From NCBI GenBank assembly GCA_947450645.1, contig CANFWH010000006.1:1-64000 (forward strand): a stretch of DNA of 64,000 nucleotides. The letters are read 5' to 3'. The stretch comes from Comamonadaceae bacterium (GTDB taxonomy: Bacteria > Pseudomonadota > Gammaproteobacteria > Burkholderiales > Burkholderiaceae_C). The notes below the pieces were generated by a model. It did not search any database. It was not told the DNA's origin and was given only the letters and a program-made list of their open reading frames with translations. How positions within the stretch are numbered: the first letter of the stretch is position 1; each line of letters opens with the position of its first letter. Below, piece by piece: positions 32,246 through 42,512 of the stretch. Both the position numbers and the translations under genes were made by a program.

Positions 32246-32302
32246 CTTGCAATATGCGGCAAAAATTTCGTATATTTAAATTGAATTTGTCGCATGTCGG
32301 TA
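32240..32302 (-). mobile_element. Cassette 5' boundary core site, possibly a decayed attC or attI
   Basis: The minus strand has GTTAGGC at 32246-32240, the expected cassette insertion core. Beyond it, ATGCGGCAAA and TTTGTCGCAT form an imperfect inverted repeat, and GTCGGTA (32296-32302) occupies the place of the opposite core. Spacers are asymmetric and the second core is poor, so it is at best a degenerate attC; an attI site is an alternative. Confidence 0.35.
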
Positions 32303-32370
32303 TTTCCTTTTTGACCTAAGTATTCAAATATTAATGCTTACAAAGTTTTAAGCAGACCATTCTAAAAATC

Positions 32371-32400
32371 AAAAAAGACAAATGAAGCGATGTCTTTTTT
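32371..32400 (-). terminator. Intrinsic terminator after pepP (bidirectional)
   Basis: AAAAAAGACA (32371-32380) and TGTCTTTTTT (32391-32400) form a perfect 10-bp stem with a 10-base loop and T-runs on both strands. It lies 20 bp past the pepP stop. The AT-rich interval 32303-32370 holds no other feature I can support. Confidence 0.85.
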
Positions 32401-32419
32401 AAACTTAGTTTGCAAATTG

Positions 32420-33796
32420 TCATCTCATTATGGCTTCAATGGCGTCTGCATCCACTGGCACACCACGACTAAGTAACTCGCAGCCCGTGCTCGTCACCAG
32501 CGCATCATCCTCAATCCGAATACCAATGTTGTGATACCGCTCGGGCACGCCTGCCGCTGGTCTTACGTAGATGCCTGGCTCTAGGGTCAGCACCATGCCT
32601 TCTCGCAGAATTCGGCTGGGGCGCACCTGCACGGTTTGCTTGGTGACGGGGTCGATTTTTTCGGTGACGATGTGCGCCTCGGACGGCTCGATGTAGCTGC
32701 CGCAGTCGTGTACATCCATGCCCAACCAATGACTGGTGCGGTGCATATAAAACGGACTGTAGGCGCGCTGCTCGATCACGTCTTGCAGACTCCCCACTTT
32801 GTTTTTGTCCAGCAAACCCACGTCCAGCATGCCTTGCGAGAGGACGGCTAGTGCTGCATCGTGCGGATCGTTAAAGCGATTGCCGGGTTTGGTGGCAGCC
32901 GCTGCCGCCTCCTGGCTGGCTAGCACGATGTCGTACAGCTCGCGTTGTGCGGGGCTAAATTTTCCGTTTGCGGGGAAGGTGCGCGTGATGTCGGATGCGT
33001 AGCCATGCAACTCGCAGCCTGCGTCAATCAGCACCAAATCGCCATTCAAAATGGGCGCAGCGTCGGCGCGGTAATGCAGCACGCAAGCGTTTGCGCCGCC
33101 CGCCACGATGGAGCTGTACGCGGGGTATTCGGAGCCTTGCAAGCGGAACTCGTGCAATAGTTCGGCATCCAAATGGAATTCACGGGTATCCAAACCTTGG
33201 CGCAACCTCTGCGCAGAGAGCTTCATGGCACGGATATGCGCTCCTGCACTAATCTGCGCGGCGCGGCGCATGGTGGCGATTTCGGATGCGTCTTTGATGA
33301 GCCGCATTTCATCTAACAGCACGCATAGATCACGCTGCTCAGCCGGACAAGTGATGCCTTGGCGAGCCTTAGCCCGCACGGCTTCCAGCCAATGCGTGAT
33401 TTGACCATCTAAGCCGTGGTGCGTAGCAAAGGGGAAGTAAACCACGGACGTGTTTTCTAGCAAAACGGGTAGATGTGCATCTAACTCCGTGATTGCAAAA
33501 GCAGTCTGCAAGCCAAGCTGGGCGGGGGCTGCAGCAGGGCCAAGGCGGATGCCATCCCAAATTTCGCGTGCTTCGTCTTTGGGTTGGCAAAACAAAATCG
33601 AGTGACCATTGGCAAGCAAGACCAGCGTAGCGTTGGGTTCGGTAAAGCCCGTCAGGTAATGGAAATAGCTATCGAAGCGAAACAAAAAATCGCTATCGCG
33701 GTTGCGGCGCTGCTCGGGTGCGGTCGGGATGATGGCGATTCCGCCAGTGGCAAGTTGGGCGGCGAGGGCGGTGCGGCGTTTGGCGTAGATGTTCAT
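32420..33796 (-). CDS. pepP: Xaa-Pro aminopeptidase (aminopeptidase P)
   Basis: Removes N-terminal residues that precede proline; a dinuclear Mn metallopeptidase of family M24B. The 458-aa protein has the aminopeptidase P N-terminal domain (RRNRDSDFLFRFDSYFHYLTG) and the pita-bread domain with metal ligands in VLIDAGCELHGYASDITRTFP (Asp, Asp), HRTSHWLGMDVHD (His), LTLEPGIYV (Glu) and GIRIEDD (Glu). It starts at 33796 with a 4-bp ATGA overlap with the upstream MetE-like gene, so the two are coupled. Confidence 0.95.
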   Translation of the reverse strand: MNIYAKRRTALAAQLATGGIAIIPTAPEQRRNRDSDFLFRFDSYFHYLTGFTEPNATLVLLANGHSILFCQPKDEAREIWDGIRLGPAAAPAQLGLQTAFAITELDAHLPVLLENTSVVYFPFATHHGLDGQITHWLEAVRAKARQGITCPAEQRDLCVLLDEMRLIKDASEIATMRRAAQISAGAHIRAMKLSAQRLRQGLDTREFHLDAELLHEFRLQGSEYPAYSSIVAGGANACVLHYRADAAPILNGDLVLIDAGCELHGYASDITRTFPANGKFSPAQRELYDIVLASQEAAAAATKPGNRFNDPHDAALAVLSQGMLDVGLLDKNKVGSLQDVIEQRAYSPFYMHRTSHWLGMDVHDCGSYIEPSEAHIVTEKIDPVTKQTVQVRPSRILREGMVLTLEPGIYVRPAAGVPERYHNIGIRIEDDALVTSTGCELLSRGVPVDADAIEAIMR

Positions 33797-34935
33797 CCCC
33801 AAACTTTCTGCGCGACGTGGGCAATAAGCGCCAATTTTTTCCATTGATCGTCCATGGTGATGATGTTGCCTTCCACTGTACTTGCAAAGCCGCACTGCGG
33901 GCTAAGCGCTAAATTTTTAAGGGGCACAAATTTAGACGCGGCATCAATACGGCGTAGCAGATCATCTTGATTTTCGAGTTGACCTGATTTCGTTGTGACG
34001 AGTCCCAGCACCACACGCTGCCCATTGGGAATGTGGCGCAGTGGCTCAAAATCGCCCGAGCGCTCATCGTCGTACTCCAGCAGTAAATGATCGCACTTCA
34101 GACCGCCAAACACCGCTTCTGCAATGCGGGCATAGCCGCCTTCCGATATCCAACCACTGCGCGAATTGCCTCGGCAAACATGGATACCAATGGCGGTGTC
34201 ACTCCTTCGCTTGGCGATGCAGTCGTTGGTTAGTTGGATATAGCGTGCGAGGCGTGCGTCAGGGTCTTCGCCCGCAGCCGTGACCTCGGCGCGCAGGCGG
34301 TCGCTAATGAAGTAGGTCAGCAGCGGATCGTCGATTTGGATGTAGCGGCAGCCCGCCACTTCTAGCGCCGCAATCTCTTGTTGATACACGCGCACCACAT
34401 CGGCAAAGAAGTCTTCAATGTCGGGATAGGCGGCAAGCGATACCGCCGCTCTGCCACCATGAAAATGCAGCCGCGTGGGCGAGGGAATGGTGATCTTCGC
34501 CGTGCGTTTAGTTGTCGATTGCAAATAGGAAAAGTCAGCGGCATTGCTGCTGCTCTCAAGCGAAATGCGATCATGCACAAACACATTTTTAGGAACGTAT
34601 TCCCATGAGTGATCGTGCCCGCAGGCCACAGCCTGCTTGGCCTGCGCTAGTGCTGCATCACGTTCAAATCCAGCGCTTTTGCCGTCTTGAATCTCTACGC
34701 CACGCAGTGACCGCGCGAAATCAATCCACCAGTTTTCGCGTCTAAATTCGCCGTCTACGACAACTTGAAAACCAAGATCTTCTTGCCGCTTAGCAATTGC
34801 AGTAATTGCCGCATCTTCCGCTTGGTGAAGTTGAGTCGCCGTGATTTCGTGCCGTTCAAATTGAGTACGTGCATCCAGCAAACTCTCTGGGCGCAACAAA
34901 CTGCCCACTTGATCGGCACGAAAAAATGGTTTCAT
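33793..34935 (-). CDS. Core MetE-like cobalamin-independent methionine synthase II family protein
   Basis: A 380-aa protein matching the C-terminal catalytic barrel of MetE but lacking its N-terminal barrel. The start FRADQVGSLLRP is typical. Zinc ligands are visible as His and Cys in GIHVCRGN and Cys in SPQCGFAS; YIQIDDP is also conserved. Relatives are YxjG-type proteins and archaeal core MetE, which use other methyl donors or simpler folates. The substrate is uncertain. It lies 12 bp after the binding-protein gene and overlaps pepP. Confidence 0.85.
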   Translation of the reverse strand: MKPFFRADQVGSLLRPESLLDARTQFERHEITATQLHQAEDAAITAIAKRQEDLGFQVVVDGEFRRENWWIDFARSLRGVEIQDGKSAGFERDAALAQAKQAVACGHDHSWEYVPKNVFVHDRISLESSSNAADFSYLQSTTKRTAKITIPSPTRLHFHGGRAAVSLAAYPDIEDFFADVVRVYQQEIAALEVAGCRYIQIDDPLLTYFISDRLRAEVTAAGEDPDARLARYIQLTNDCIAKRRSDTAIGIHVCRGNSRSGWISEGGYARIAEAVFGGLKCDHLLLEYDDERSGDFEPLRHIPNGQRVVLGLVTTKSGQLENQDDLLRRIDAASKFVPLKNLALSPQCGFASTVEGNIITMDDQWKKLALIAHVAQKVWG

Positions 34936-34947
34936 AAACGAGCTTTT

Positions 34948-36120
34948 TTATTTTGCTCTTGGCGGATCACGCACATCTTTGAACTCTTGAAACTCCATGT
35001 TGTAGAGCTCGCCGTTTTGGCGTTCCACCTTGCGGATGAAGACGCTTTGCACAATGTCGCGCGTATTGGCATCAATAAAAATTTGTCCACGCGGGCTTTC
35101 AAAAATTTGTCCCTTCATGCCTGCCAAGAGTGCATCGCCGCCGCCCTTGCCTTGCGTTTTTGCCAACGCTTGATAAATCACACGCATACCGTCATAGGCA
35201 TACACGGCAATGGCGTTCGGTCGCAAATCTTTGTTGGCAGCTTTAAACGCGGCAACAAACTTTTTGTTGGTCGCCGATGGATGCGATGCCGAGTACGGAT
35301 ATGAGCTCACCACGCCTAAAGCTACGTCACCCATGCCATTGACGATGTCGTCGTCCACCACATCACCCGTGCCAATCAGCTTGATGCCTGCTTTGCCAAG
35401 GCCGCGTTCTTCAAACTGCTTCATCACCGCAGCGCCAATGCCCGAGGGCACAAACACGAAGAGCGCATCGGGCGCGAGGTCGCGCACTTTTTGCAAAAAC
35501 GGCGCAAAGTCTGGATTGCGCACAGGCACGCGGATGGTGTCCAAAATCTGTCCACCGTTAAAAATAAAGCGGTCTTTAAACGTGCGCTCGGCATCAATGC
35601 CTGGGCCGTAATCGGACACCAAGGTCACGACTTTTTTGATTTTATTTTTGGGTGCCCAGTCCGCAATCCCCAGCGTCACTTGCGGCAGTGTCATCGAGAC
35701 CCGCACCATGTAGGGCGAGGAATCAATCACGGACGAAGTGGCAGCCAGCATATTGACCATCGGTGTTTTGGACTGCGTGCCTAGCGGCGCGGTGGCAAAG
35801 GCCAAAGGTGTGAGGCCAAAGCCAGCCAGCACATCGACCTTGTCGTTGACGAGTAGCTCTTGTGCGATGCGTTTGGTTTGATCGGGCGTGCCGCCATCGT
35901 CTTTCAAAATGAGTTCAATTTTGCGGCCAGCTATTGTTGTGCCGTTTTGTGCCATGAAGAGGCGAGCCCCCGCTTCCATTTGCTTGCCCGTGGAGGCAAA
36001 AGGCCCTGTCATTGGCGTAATGAGCCCAATTTTGAAAGGCGCTTGTTGTGCTAATGCTTGCAAGCCTGCGCCAGTAATCGGCAGTGCCGCAATAGCTTTG
36101 ATGAGTGAGCGTTTGTCCAT
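34948..36120 (-). CDS. Periplasmic binding protein, branched-chain amino acid/amide type (LivK-like)
   Basis: A 390-aa type I periplasmic binding protein with a signal peptide (MDKRSLIKAIAALPITGAGLQALA). The mature part begins FKIGLITPMTGPFASTG and has LILKDDGGTPDQTKRIAQEL and the DYGPGIDAERTFKD hinge region. Many Burkholderiales relatives serve HAAT-family ABC importers, but no permease or ATPase genes are adjacent. Its ligand is unknown. It may share a transcript with the MetE-like gene 12 bp downstream. Confidence 0.87.
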   Translation of the reverse strand: MDKRSLIKAIAALPITGAGLQALAQQAPFKIGLITPMTGPFASTGKQMEAGARLFMAQNGTTIAGRKIELILKDDGGTPDQTKRIAQELLVNDKVDVLAGFGLTPLAFATAPLGTQSKTPMVNMLAATSSVIDSSPYMVRVSMTLPQVTLGIADWAPKNKIKKVVTLVSDYGPGIDAERTFKDRFIFNGGQILDTIRVPVRNPDFAPFLQKVRDLAPDALFVFVPSGIGAAVMKQFEERGLGKAGIKLIGTGDVVDDDIVNGMGDVALGVVSSYPYSASHPSATNKKFVAAFKAANKDLRPNAIAVYAYDGMRVIYQALAKTQGKGGGDALLAGMKGQIFESPRGQIFIDANTRDIVQSVFIRKVERQNGELYNMEFQEFKDVRDPPRAK

Positions 36121-36149
36121 GGGTTATCTCCTAGTAGTAAAAAATGAAT

Positions 36150-36884
36150 TCATAAGTTCAATTCTCTCAGTCTTTCGGGCGTGCCAACATCCGTCCAATC
36201 GCCCGTGTAAATTTCGGCGGTGACCAAGCCTTTACCCATCGCAGATCGCAAAAGCGGTGCTAGTGCAGCCCTTATTCCATAAGGGTTTCCAGCGGGTATG
36301 CTGGTTAGCATCTCATCAAAAAATGATTTTTTATAAAGCCCAATAGTGGAGTACGTCCATTTGGGTTCAATGGAATTTTTGGGTAGATTGAGCGCCAATC
36401 CTTCGTGCGACAAACCGAAATCGCCGTTTGGGTTGTGCGCGGGATTGGGAACGAGCCACAGTTGGGCTTGCATGCTGGACGTGGCAAATGCGTCGTAAGC
36501 GGCTTTAGAAAACTCAAACTGCGGCGCGAACACATCGCCTGCCACGATCCAAAACGTATCCGCCAGCATGGGTAGGGCGCGGATGATGCCGCCTGCGGTC
36601 TCTAGTGCTACCCCAAAGTCGATACCTTCGTGAGAATATTGAATACGCGTATTAAATCGAGCTCCGTCTTGTAGGCCTTGTTCTATCTGGCTTCCCAGCC
36701 ATGCTGCGTTGACAAGCATATCTGTATTGCCCTCGCGGGCAAGCGCCTTTACGTGCCATTCGATCAGCGGCTTACCGCGCACTACCAGCATGGGTTTGGG
36801 GCAAGTGTCGGTGAGCGGACGCATGCGCTCGCCGCGTCCTGCGGCCAAAATCATGGCGGTGGCTTTGTGCGTTGTGGCAGTCAT
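36150..36884 (-). CDS. MurNAc-1-phosphate uridylyltransferase-like nucleotidyltransferase (MurU-like)
   Basis: A 244-aa sugar-phosphate nucleotidyltransferase. The N-terminal motif AMILAAGRGERMRPLTDTCP with KPMLVVRGKPLIEWH is the nucleotide-binding and Lys signature of the family. GGIIRALPML and VAGDVFAP follow. In pseudomonads and Burkholderiales such short forms act in the MurU peptidoglycan-recycling route; its usual partner kinase AmgK is not in this window. The start at 36884 has GGGAG very close to the ATG, so an alternative start ten codons in is possible. Confidence 0.82.
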   Translation of the reverse strand: MTATTHKATAMILAAGRGERMRPLTDTCPKPMLVVRGKPLIEWHVKALAREGNTDMLVNAAWLGSQIEQGLQDGARFNTRIQYSHEGIDFGVALETAGGIIRALPMLADTFWIVAGDVFAPQFEFSKAAYDAFATSSMQAQLWLVPNPAHNPNGDFGLSHEGLALNLPKNSIEPKWTYSTIGLYKKSFFDEMLTSIPAGNPYGIRAALAPLLRSAMGKGLVTAEIYTGDWTDVGTPERLRELNL

Positions 36885-36961
36885 AGCTCCCAAGTTTATG
36901 AGCTTAGTAAAATATAGGGTTTTCCAGCCCCTCACTCCATTTCTTCACCTAGACGCATCCC

Positions 36962-39004
36962 ATGGCCACAAACTCCGCTCCTAATCAAAAACAACAAATG
37001 GCCAATTGCATTCGTGCGCTGGCAATGGATGCGGTTCAAGCTGCCAATTCGGGGCATCCAGGCGCGCCTATGGGTATGGCGGACATGGCGGTGGCGCTGT
37101 GGCATGAGCATCTCCATCACAACCCAGCGAATCCACATTGGGCGAACCGCGACCGCTTTGTGCTCTCTAACGGTCACGGCTCAATGCTGATTTATGCGCT
37201 CTTGCATCTCACGGGCTACGACTTGCCGATGAGCGAGCTGAAGAACTTTCGCAAACTGCATAGCAAAACCGCAGGTCACCCTGAAGTGGGCGTGACACCT
37301 GGCGTGGAGACGACGACGGGTCCACTCGGGCAGGGCATCACCAATGCCGTGGGCATGGCACTGGCTGAGAAGCTATTGGCAGCAGAGTTCAACAAACCTG
37401 ATCACACCATCGTCGACCACCACACCTATGTTTTCTTGGGCGATGGCTGCTTGATGGAGGGCATCAGTCATGAAGCGGCTGCGCTGGCGGGCGCTTGGAA
37501 ACTCAACAAACTGATTGCGCTTTACGACGACAACGGCATCAGCATTGACGGACAAGTCGCCCCTTGGTTTATCGATAACACGCCGAAGCGTTTTGAGGCC
37601 TACGGCTGGAACGTGATTGCCAATGTGGACGGTCAAGATGCAAGCGCTGTGAGCGCTGCCATTAGCGCCGCCAAAATCAACCCAGAAAAGCCAACGCTGA
37701 TTTGCTGCAAAACCGCCATCGGCATGGGCTCACCAAATCGCGCGGGCACGGCCAAGGCGCATGGCGAGCCGCTGGGAGCAGAAGAAATCGCGCTGACTCG
37801 TGCAGCGCTTGGCTGGACTTCGGCTCCGTTTGAAATACCTGATGCCCTGCAAGCCGCATGGGATGGCGTCTCCAAAGGCAATAAGCTGGAAGCCCAGTGG
37901 AATAAAGCCTTCGCAGCCTATAGCAAAAAATATCCTGAATTAGCCAGCGAATTTACGCGCCGTATGGCGGGCGACTTGCCGAAAAACTTTGCGCAAACCG
38001 CATTCGATACCGTCGTTGCGGCTCACACCAAGGCCGAGACTGTGGCATCGCGCAAAGCCAGTCAAATCGCGCTGGAAGCCTTTACGGCAGCGCTACCCGA
38101 GATGCTGGGCGGTAGTGCGGACTTGACGGGATCGAACCTCACCAACACCAAATCCACGCCTAATTTGCGTTTTGATTTGGCGGGCAACGTCGTCAAGAAC
38201 GAGCAAGGCCAAGGCGGTCGCCACATCAACTACGGCGTGCGCGAATTTGGCATGGCTGCGATCATGAACGGTGTGACGTTGCACGGCGGCTTCATTCCTT
38301 ACGGCGGCACATTCCTCACGTTTAGCGACTACTCACGCAATGCCATTCGTATGGCAGCGCTGATGAAGGCTCGTGTGATTCACGTCTTCACGCACGACTC
38401 CATTGGTCTTGGCGAAGACGGTCCAACGCACCAGTCGATTGAGCACGCTGCCAGCTTGCGTTTGATTCCCAACTTGGACGTGTGGCGTCCAGGCGATACG
38501 GCTGAAACAGCGGTGGCGTGGGCGGTAGCTTTGCAAAATAAAACCAAGCCGACAGCGCTGCTCTTGTCGCGTCAAAATATCTTATACGCACCTAAGCATG
38601 AGCTGGCGGACATCAGCAAAGGCGCGTATGTGCTGGCTGAACCGTCCGAAGTGGGTATGAAGAAAAAGGCACAAGCCGTCATCATCGCCACGGGTTCGGA
38701 AGTGCAACTCGCACTCAAAACGCAATCGTTGTTGGCAACCATGAATGTCGCTGTGCGCGTGGTCTCCATGCCCAGCACCACAACGTTTGACAAGCAAACT
38801 GTCGCCTACAAAAACGCCGTGCTGCCAAAAGGCTTGCCACGTATTGCGGTGGAAATGGGATCGACTGACGGCTGGTGGAAATACGGCTGCGCGGCCGTGG
38901 TGGGCATTGACACGTATGGCGAATCCGCGCCAGCACCCGTGCTGTTCGAACACTTTGGCTTTACGCCAGAGAACGTAGCGGCAGCGGTGGTCAAGGCTTT
39001 GTAA
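36962..39004 (+). CDS. tkt: Transketolase
   Basis: Transfers two-carbon units between sugar phosphates in the pentose phosphate pathway (and in the Calvin cycle where present) with thiamine diphosphate. The 680-aa protein has [45 protein letters not shown], the ThDP motif GDGCLMEG...NG, and [16 protein letters not shown] in the pyrimidine-binding domain. The length is complete. gap follows 62 bp downstream, an order seen in Burkholderiales, though other cbb genes are absent. Confidence 0.97.
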   Translation: MATNSAPNQKQQMANCIRALAMDAVQAANSGHPGAPMGMADMAVALWHEHLHHNPANPHWANRDRFVLSNGHGSMLIYALLHLTGYDLPMSELKNFRKLHSKTAGHPEVGVTPGVETTTGPLGQGITNAVGMALAEKLLAAEFNKPDHTIVDHHTYVFLGDGCLMEGISHEAAALAGAWKLNKLIALYDDNGISIDGQVAPWFIDNTPKRFEAYGWNVIANVDGQDASAVSAAISAAKINPEKPTLICCKTAIGMGSPNRAGTAKAHGEPLGAEEIALTRAALGWTSAPFEIPDALQAAWDGVSKGNKLEAQWNKAFAAYSKKYPELASEFTRRMAGDLPKNFAQTAFDTVVAAHTKAETVASRKASQIALEAFTAALPEMLGGSADLTGSNLTNTKSTPNLRFDLAGNVVKNEQGQGGRHINYGVREFGMAAIMNGVTLHGGFIPYGGTFLTFSDYSRNAIRMAALMKARVIHVFTHDSIGLGEDGPTHQSIEHAASLRLIPNLDVWRPGDTAETAVAWAVALQNKTKPTALLLSRQNILYAPKHELADISKGAYVLAEPSEVGMKKKAQAVIIATGSEVQLALKTQSLLATMNVAVRVVSMPSTTTFDKQTVAYKNAVLPKGLPRIAVEMGSTDGWWKYGCAAVVGIDTYGESAPAPVLFEHFGFTPENVAAAVVKAL

Positions 39005-39054
39005 GCAGGGCGCTTTAAGCTTGATTGTTAGATTATTTTTTACTTTTACCCTAG

Positions 39055-40062
<1,008 letters not shown>

Positions 40063-40116
40063 TGGCGCACAGAAGTGAGCATCTTCATCTTCAATTGACA
40101 AAAAAATGATAGAAAG

Positions 40117-40147
40117 AGCGACATGAAGTTTTTATGTCGCTTTTTTT
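40117..40147 (+). terminator. Intrinsic terminator of gap, overlapping the subtilisin start codon
   Basis: AGCGACAT (40117-40124) and ATGTCGCT (40134-40141) form an 8-bp stem with a 9-base loop, followed by a run of seven T (40141-40147). It lies about 55 bp after the gap stop. The ATG of the following gene (40123-40125) is inside the 5' arm and loop. Confidence 0.85.
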
Positions 40148-41931
40148 ATGTGTGCGCACTTATCGCTAGTGTGTTGCTGTGCGCGTGCGGTGGCGGTGGC
40201 AGCACGAGTAGCCCAGCAGTCGCAGTCGATACGGGCTGCTATCCGCTCACGCAAACAGCGGGTGCAGATCCGCTGCAAAACTACCAGTGGCATCTTAAGA
40301 ATAATGGCTCGACCTATTACTTTGCATCCAACTTGCCAGCATCAGGCGCCAGCAATAATTTCGATTTGAATTTACCCGCAGCGTGGTCTAGTACATCAGG
40401 TCAAAACATCAATGTCACCGTGGTGGATACAGGCATGGAAGTTAAGCACGAGGACTTGGCGAATAACGTGGTTTGTAGTGGCTCGTACAACTTCATCACC
40501 AGCACGAATAACCCCACCAATACCACGACCACGGGTGATCACGGCACTTCGGTGGCAGGTTTGATTGCGGGTGTAGCCAATAACAGCGTAGGAATTTCTG
40601 GCATTGCGCCTAAAGCAAATTTGCGAGCCTATAACGTTTTGCAATCACAAAGCTATACCAATTACGCCATTTCATTTGGCTCTAGCAGTGCCTATGGCGG
40701 AGCACCCACATCGGATGTTTTTAATTTCAGTGCGGGCACGGATAGCTTGTCGCTTTCTTCCCCTGATACAACGTATGACGCAGCATTTAACAATACGATT
40801 ACGCTGCGCTCGGGCAAGGGGGCGTTGCTGGTGAAGTCGGCGGGAAATGGTTTTTCAGGTATGAGTCTTTCCTCGGAGAGTGATACCACTTGCCGTGCAT
40901 CAGGCGTGACTTGTCAAAACGTCAATCAAGATACGGATAACACCCTATACAGCACATTGGTCGTGGCGGCGGTAGACGCAGATAGCAAAAGTAGTTCGTA
41001 CTCATCGGCAGGCAGCGCAATTTGGGTATCGGGTTTTGGGGGTGAGTTTGGTTACGACACATCAGTCAATGCGACTTATACGGCATCCTCGGTGAACAAT
41101 AAACCCGCGCTTGTCACAACAGATCAAAGCGGCTGTTCGGCAGGTTATGTACGCTCTGCGGCAACCAGTAAAAACTTGCTAGACAAAGGTGATGGCTCAT
41201 CCACACTCAATGCCAATTGCAACTACATGGCTTCTTTTAATGGAACATCGTCCGCAGCGCCGACCGTGACGGGCGTGATTGCTCTGATGTTGCAAACCAA
41301 TTCCAGCTTGACTTGGCGCGATGTGAGGCACATTTTGGCTAGCACGGCCAGGAAGGTTCAGCCGACGCAGCCTGTCATCACAACAACGTCGTATTTTGGA
41401 GGTTCAAGCTTTACGCTTGAGCAAGGATGGACCACGAATAGTGCAGGATTTAATTTTCACAATTATTACGGCTTTGGCTTAGTGGATGCATCGGCGGCCG
41501 TTACGGCAGCAGGCAGTTACGTGGCAGGCAGTTTGGGAACTTTCGCTTCAATTACGCAAACCTTAACGCCTGGTAATACGGCTGCTATGACGATTCCAGC
41601 TGCCAGCACAACTGGTTTGCCGCTCTCGTTTTCTATGACGGGAATGACAACGGTGGAGCAGGCTGAATTCACGCTTTATGTAGGTAGCGGCTATTTGCCC
41701 TATTGCAATCAAGTGGAGTTGACGTCGCCAGGGGGAACAAAGTCTATTTTGTTCAATATGAACTCTGCGCATACCTCGGCTTCGACAGCGGGAATTCGCT
41801 TGCTCTCGAATGCTTTTTACGGCGAGACCGCAGCAGGGACTTGGACGCTAAAAGTCATTAACCGATGCAGCAGTCCCGCTCAAATACTATCGACAACATT
41901 GGGACAAAAATTGGTTTTACGTGGTCATTAA
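40123..41931 (+). CDS. Subtilisin-like (S8) lipoprotein protease with a C-terminal P-like domain
   Basis: A 602-aa exported serine protease. A lipoprotein signal peptide ends at LCAC (Cys22), followed by a Gly/Ser-rich linker. The catalytic triad is Asp102 (VVDTGMEVKHED), His140 (GDHGTSVAG) and Ser376 (NGTSSAAPTVTG), with oxyanion Asn242 (SAGNG). Residues from about 465 form a beta-rich domain like the P/homoB domain of kexins. No classical I9 propeptide is visible. The only good in-frame ATG lies in the gap terminator hairpin. A small secreted protein gene follows, probably co-transcribed. Confidence 0.88.
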   Translation: MKFLCRFFYVCALIASVLLCACGGGGSTSSPAVAVDTGCYPLTQTAGADPLQNYQWHLKNNGSTYYFASNLPASGASNNFDLNLPAAWSSTSGQNINVTVVDTGMEVKHEDLANNVVCSGSYNFITSTNNPTNTTTTGDHGTSVAGLIAGVANNSVGISGIAPKANLRAYNVLQSQSYTNYAISFGSSSAYGGAPTSDVFNFSAGTDSLSLSSPDTTYDAAFNNTITLRSGKGALLVKSAGNGFSGMSLSSESDTTCRASGVTCQNVNQDTDNTLYSTLVVAAVDADSKSSSYSSAGSAIWVSGFGGEFGYDTSVNATYTASSVNNKPALVTTDQSGCSAGYVRSAATSKNLLDKGDGSSTLNANCNYMASFNGTSSAAPTVTGVIALMLQTNSSLTWRDVRHILASTARKVQPTQPVITTTSYFGGSSFTLEQGWTTNSAGFNFHNYYGFGLVDASAAVTAAGSYVAGSLGTFASITQTLTPGNTAAMTIPAASTTGLPLSFSMTGMTTVEQAEFTLYVGSGYLPYCNQVELTSPGGTKSILFNMNSAHTSASTAGIRLLSNAFYGETAAGTWTLKVINRCSSPAQILSTTLGQKLVLRGH

Positions 41932-41952
41932 TTGCAGATAGAAGGAATGTTT

Positions 41953-42501
41953 ATGCGGTACATCAATTTGATATTTATCTTGGGGCTTTGCGCGGCATGC
42001 GGCGCACAAACGTCCGTCGCGCAAGGCTCGGGTATTCGTCCTCATAACGCAGAGCAAGAGCTACAAGCACGTGAGCTGCAAGGCGGCGATCTGCAAATGG
42101 GGCCACGTCGCATCACGGTGCTATCTAATGTGCAGATCACGCCTTCGGATGGGGTGATCACAGATGCGCAAACCATTGCACATGTGGCAGGGCACACTAT
42201 TCGCCGCCAAGCGGGCGGCGTAGCGTCTGCACAAAGTACCTATGTGGGCGCTGCATATCAATACGATACGCAAGACGTAGGTTTGATTTCTAAAGAAATT
42301 TCCATTCACTTTCAAGGTAAGGGTGTGCCGCTGACGTATCAGAAGTGGGAACTTAAAGAGCTCATTCCAGGATCGGGCATTTATATTTTGAATGTCACCG
42401 ATTTGAGGCAATGGAGTCGCGTAATGCGTCAGTTGTTATCGGATTCGCAAGTGCAGTCTGCACAGGCGCGTATCGTCACGACCGAGCGCCAAGCCAAGTA
42501 A
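41953..42501 (+). CDS. Small secreted protein, possible partner of the upstream protease
   Basis: A 182-aa exported protein with signal peptide MRYINLIFILGLCAACGAQ, perhaps a lipoprotein (LCAAC). The start at 41953 has GAAGGA 6 bases upstream. The mature part has a Gln/Leu-rich beginning, then a region ending in TDLRQWSRVMRQLLSDSQVQ, a helix and strand arrangement somewhat like the end of I9-type protease propeptides. I do not recognise the family. Position 21 bp after the subtilisin gene suggests a chaperone, inhibitor or substrate. Confidence 0.7.
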   Translation: MRYINLIFILGLCAACGAQTSVAQGSGIRPHNAEQELQARELQGGDLQMGPRRITVLSNVQITPSDGVITDAQTIAHVAGHTIRRQAGGVASAQSTYVGAAYQYDTQDVGLISKEISIHFQGKGVPLTYQKWELKELIPGSGIYILNVTDLRQWSRVMRQLLSDSQVQSAQARIVTTERQAK

Positions 42502-42512
42502 AGCAAGGCTTC

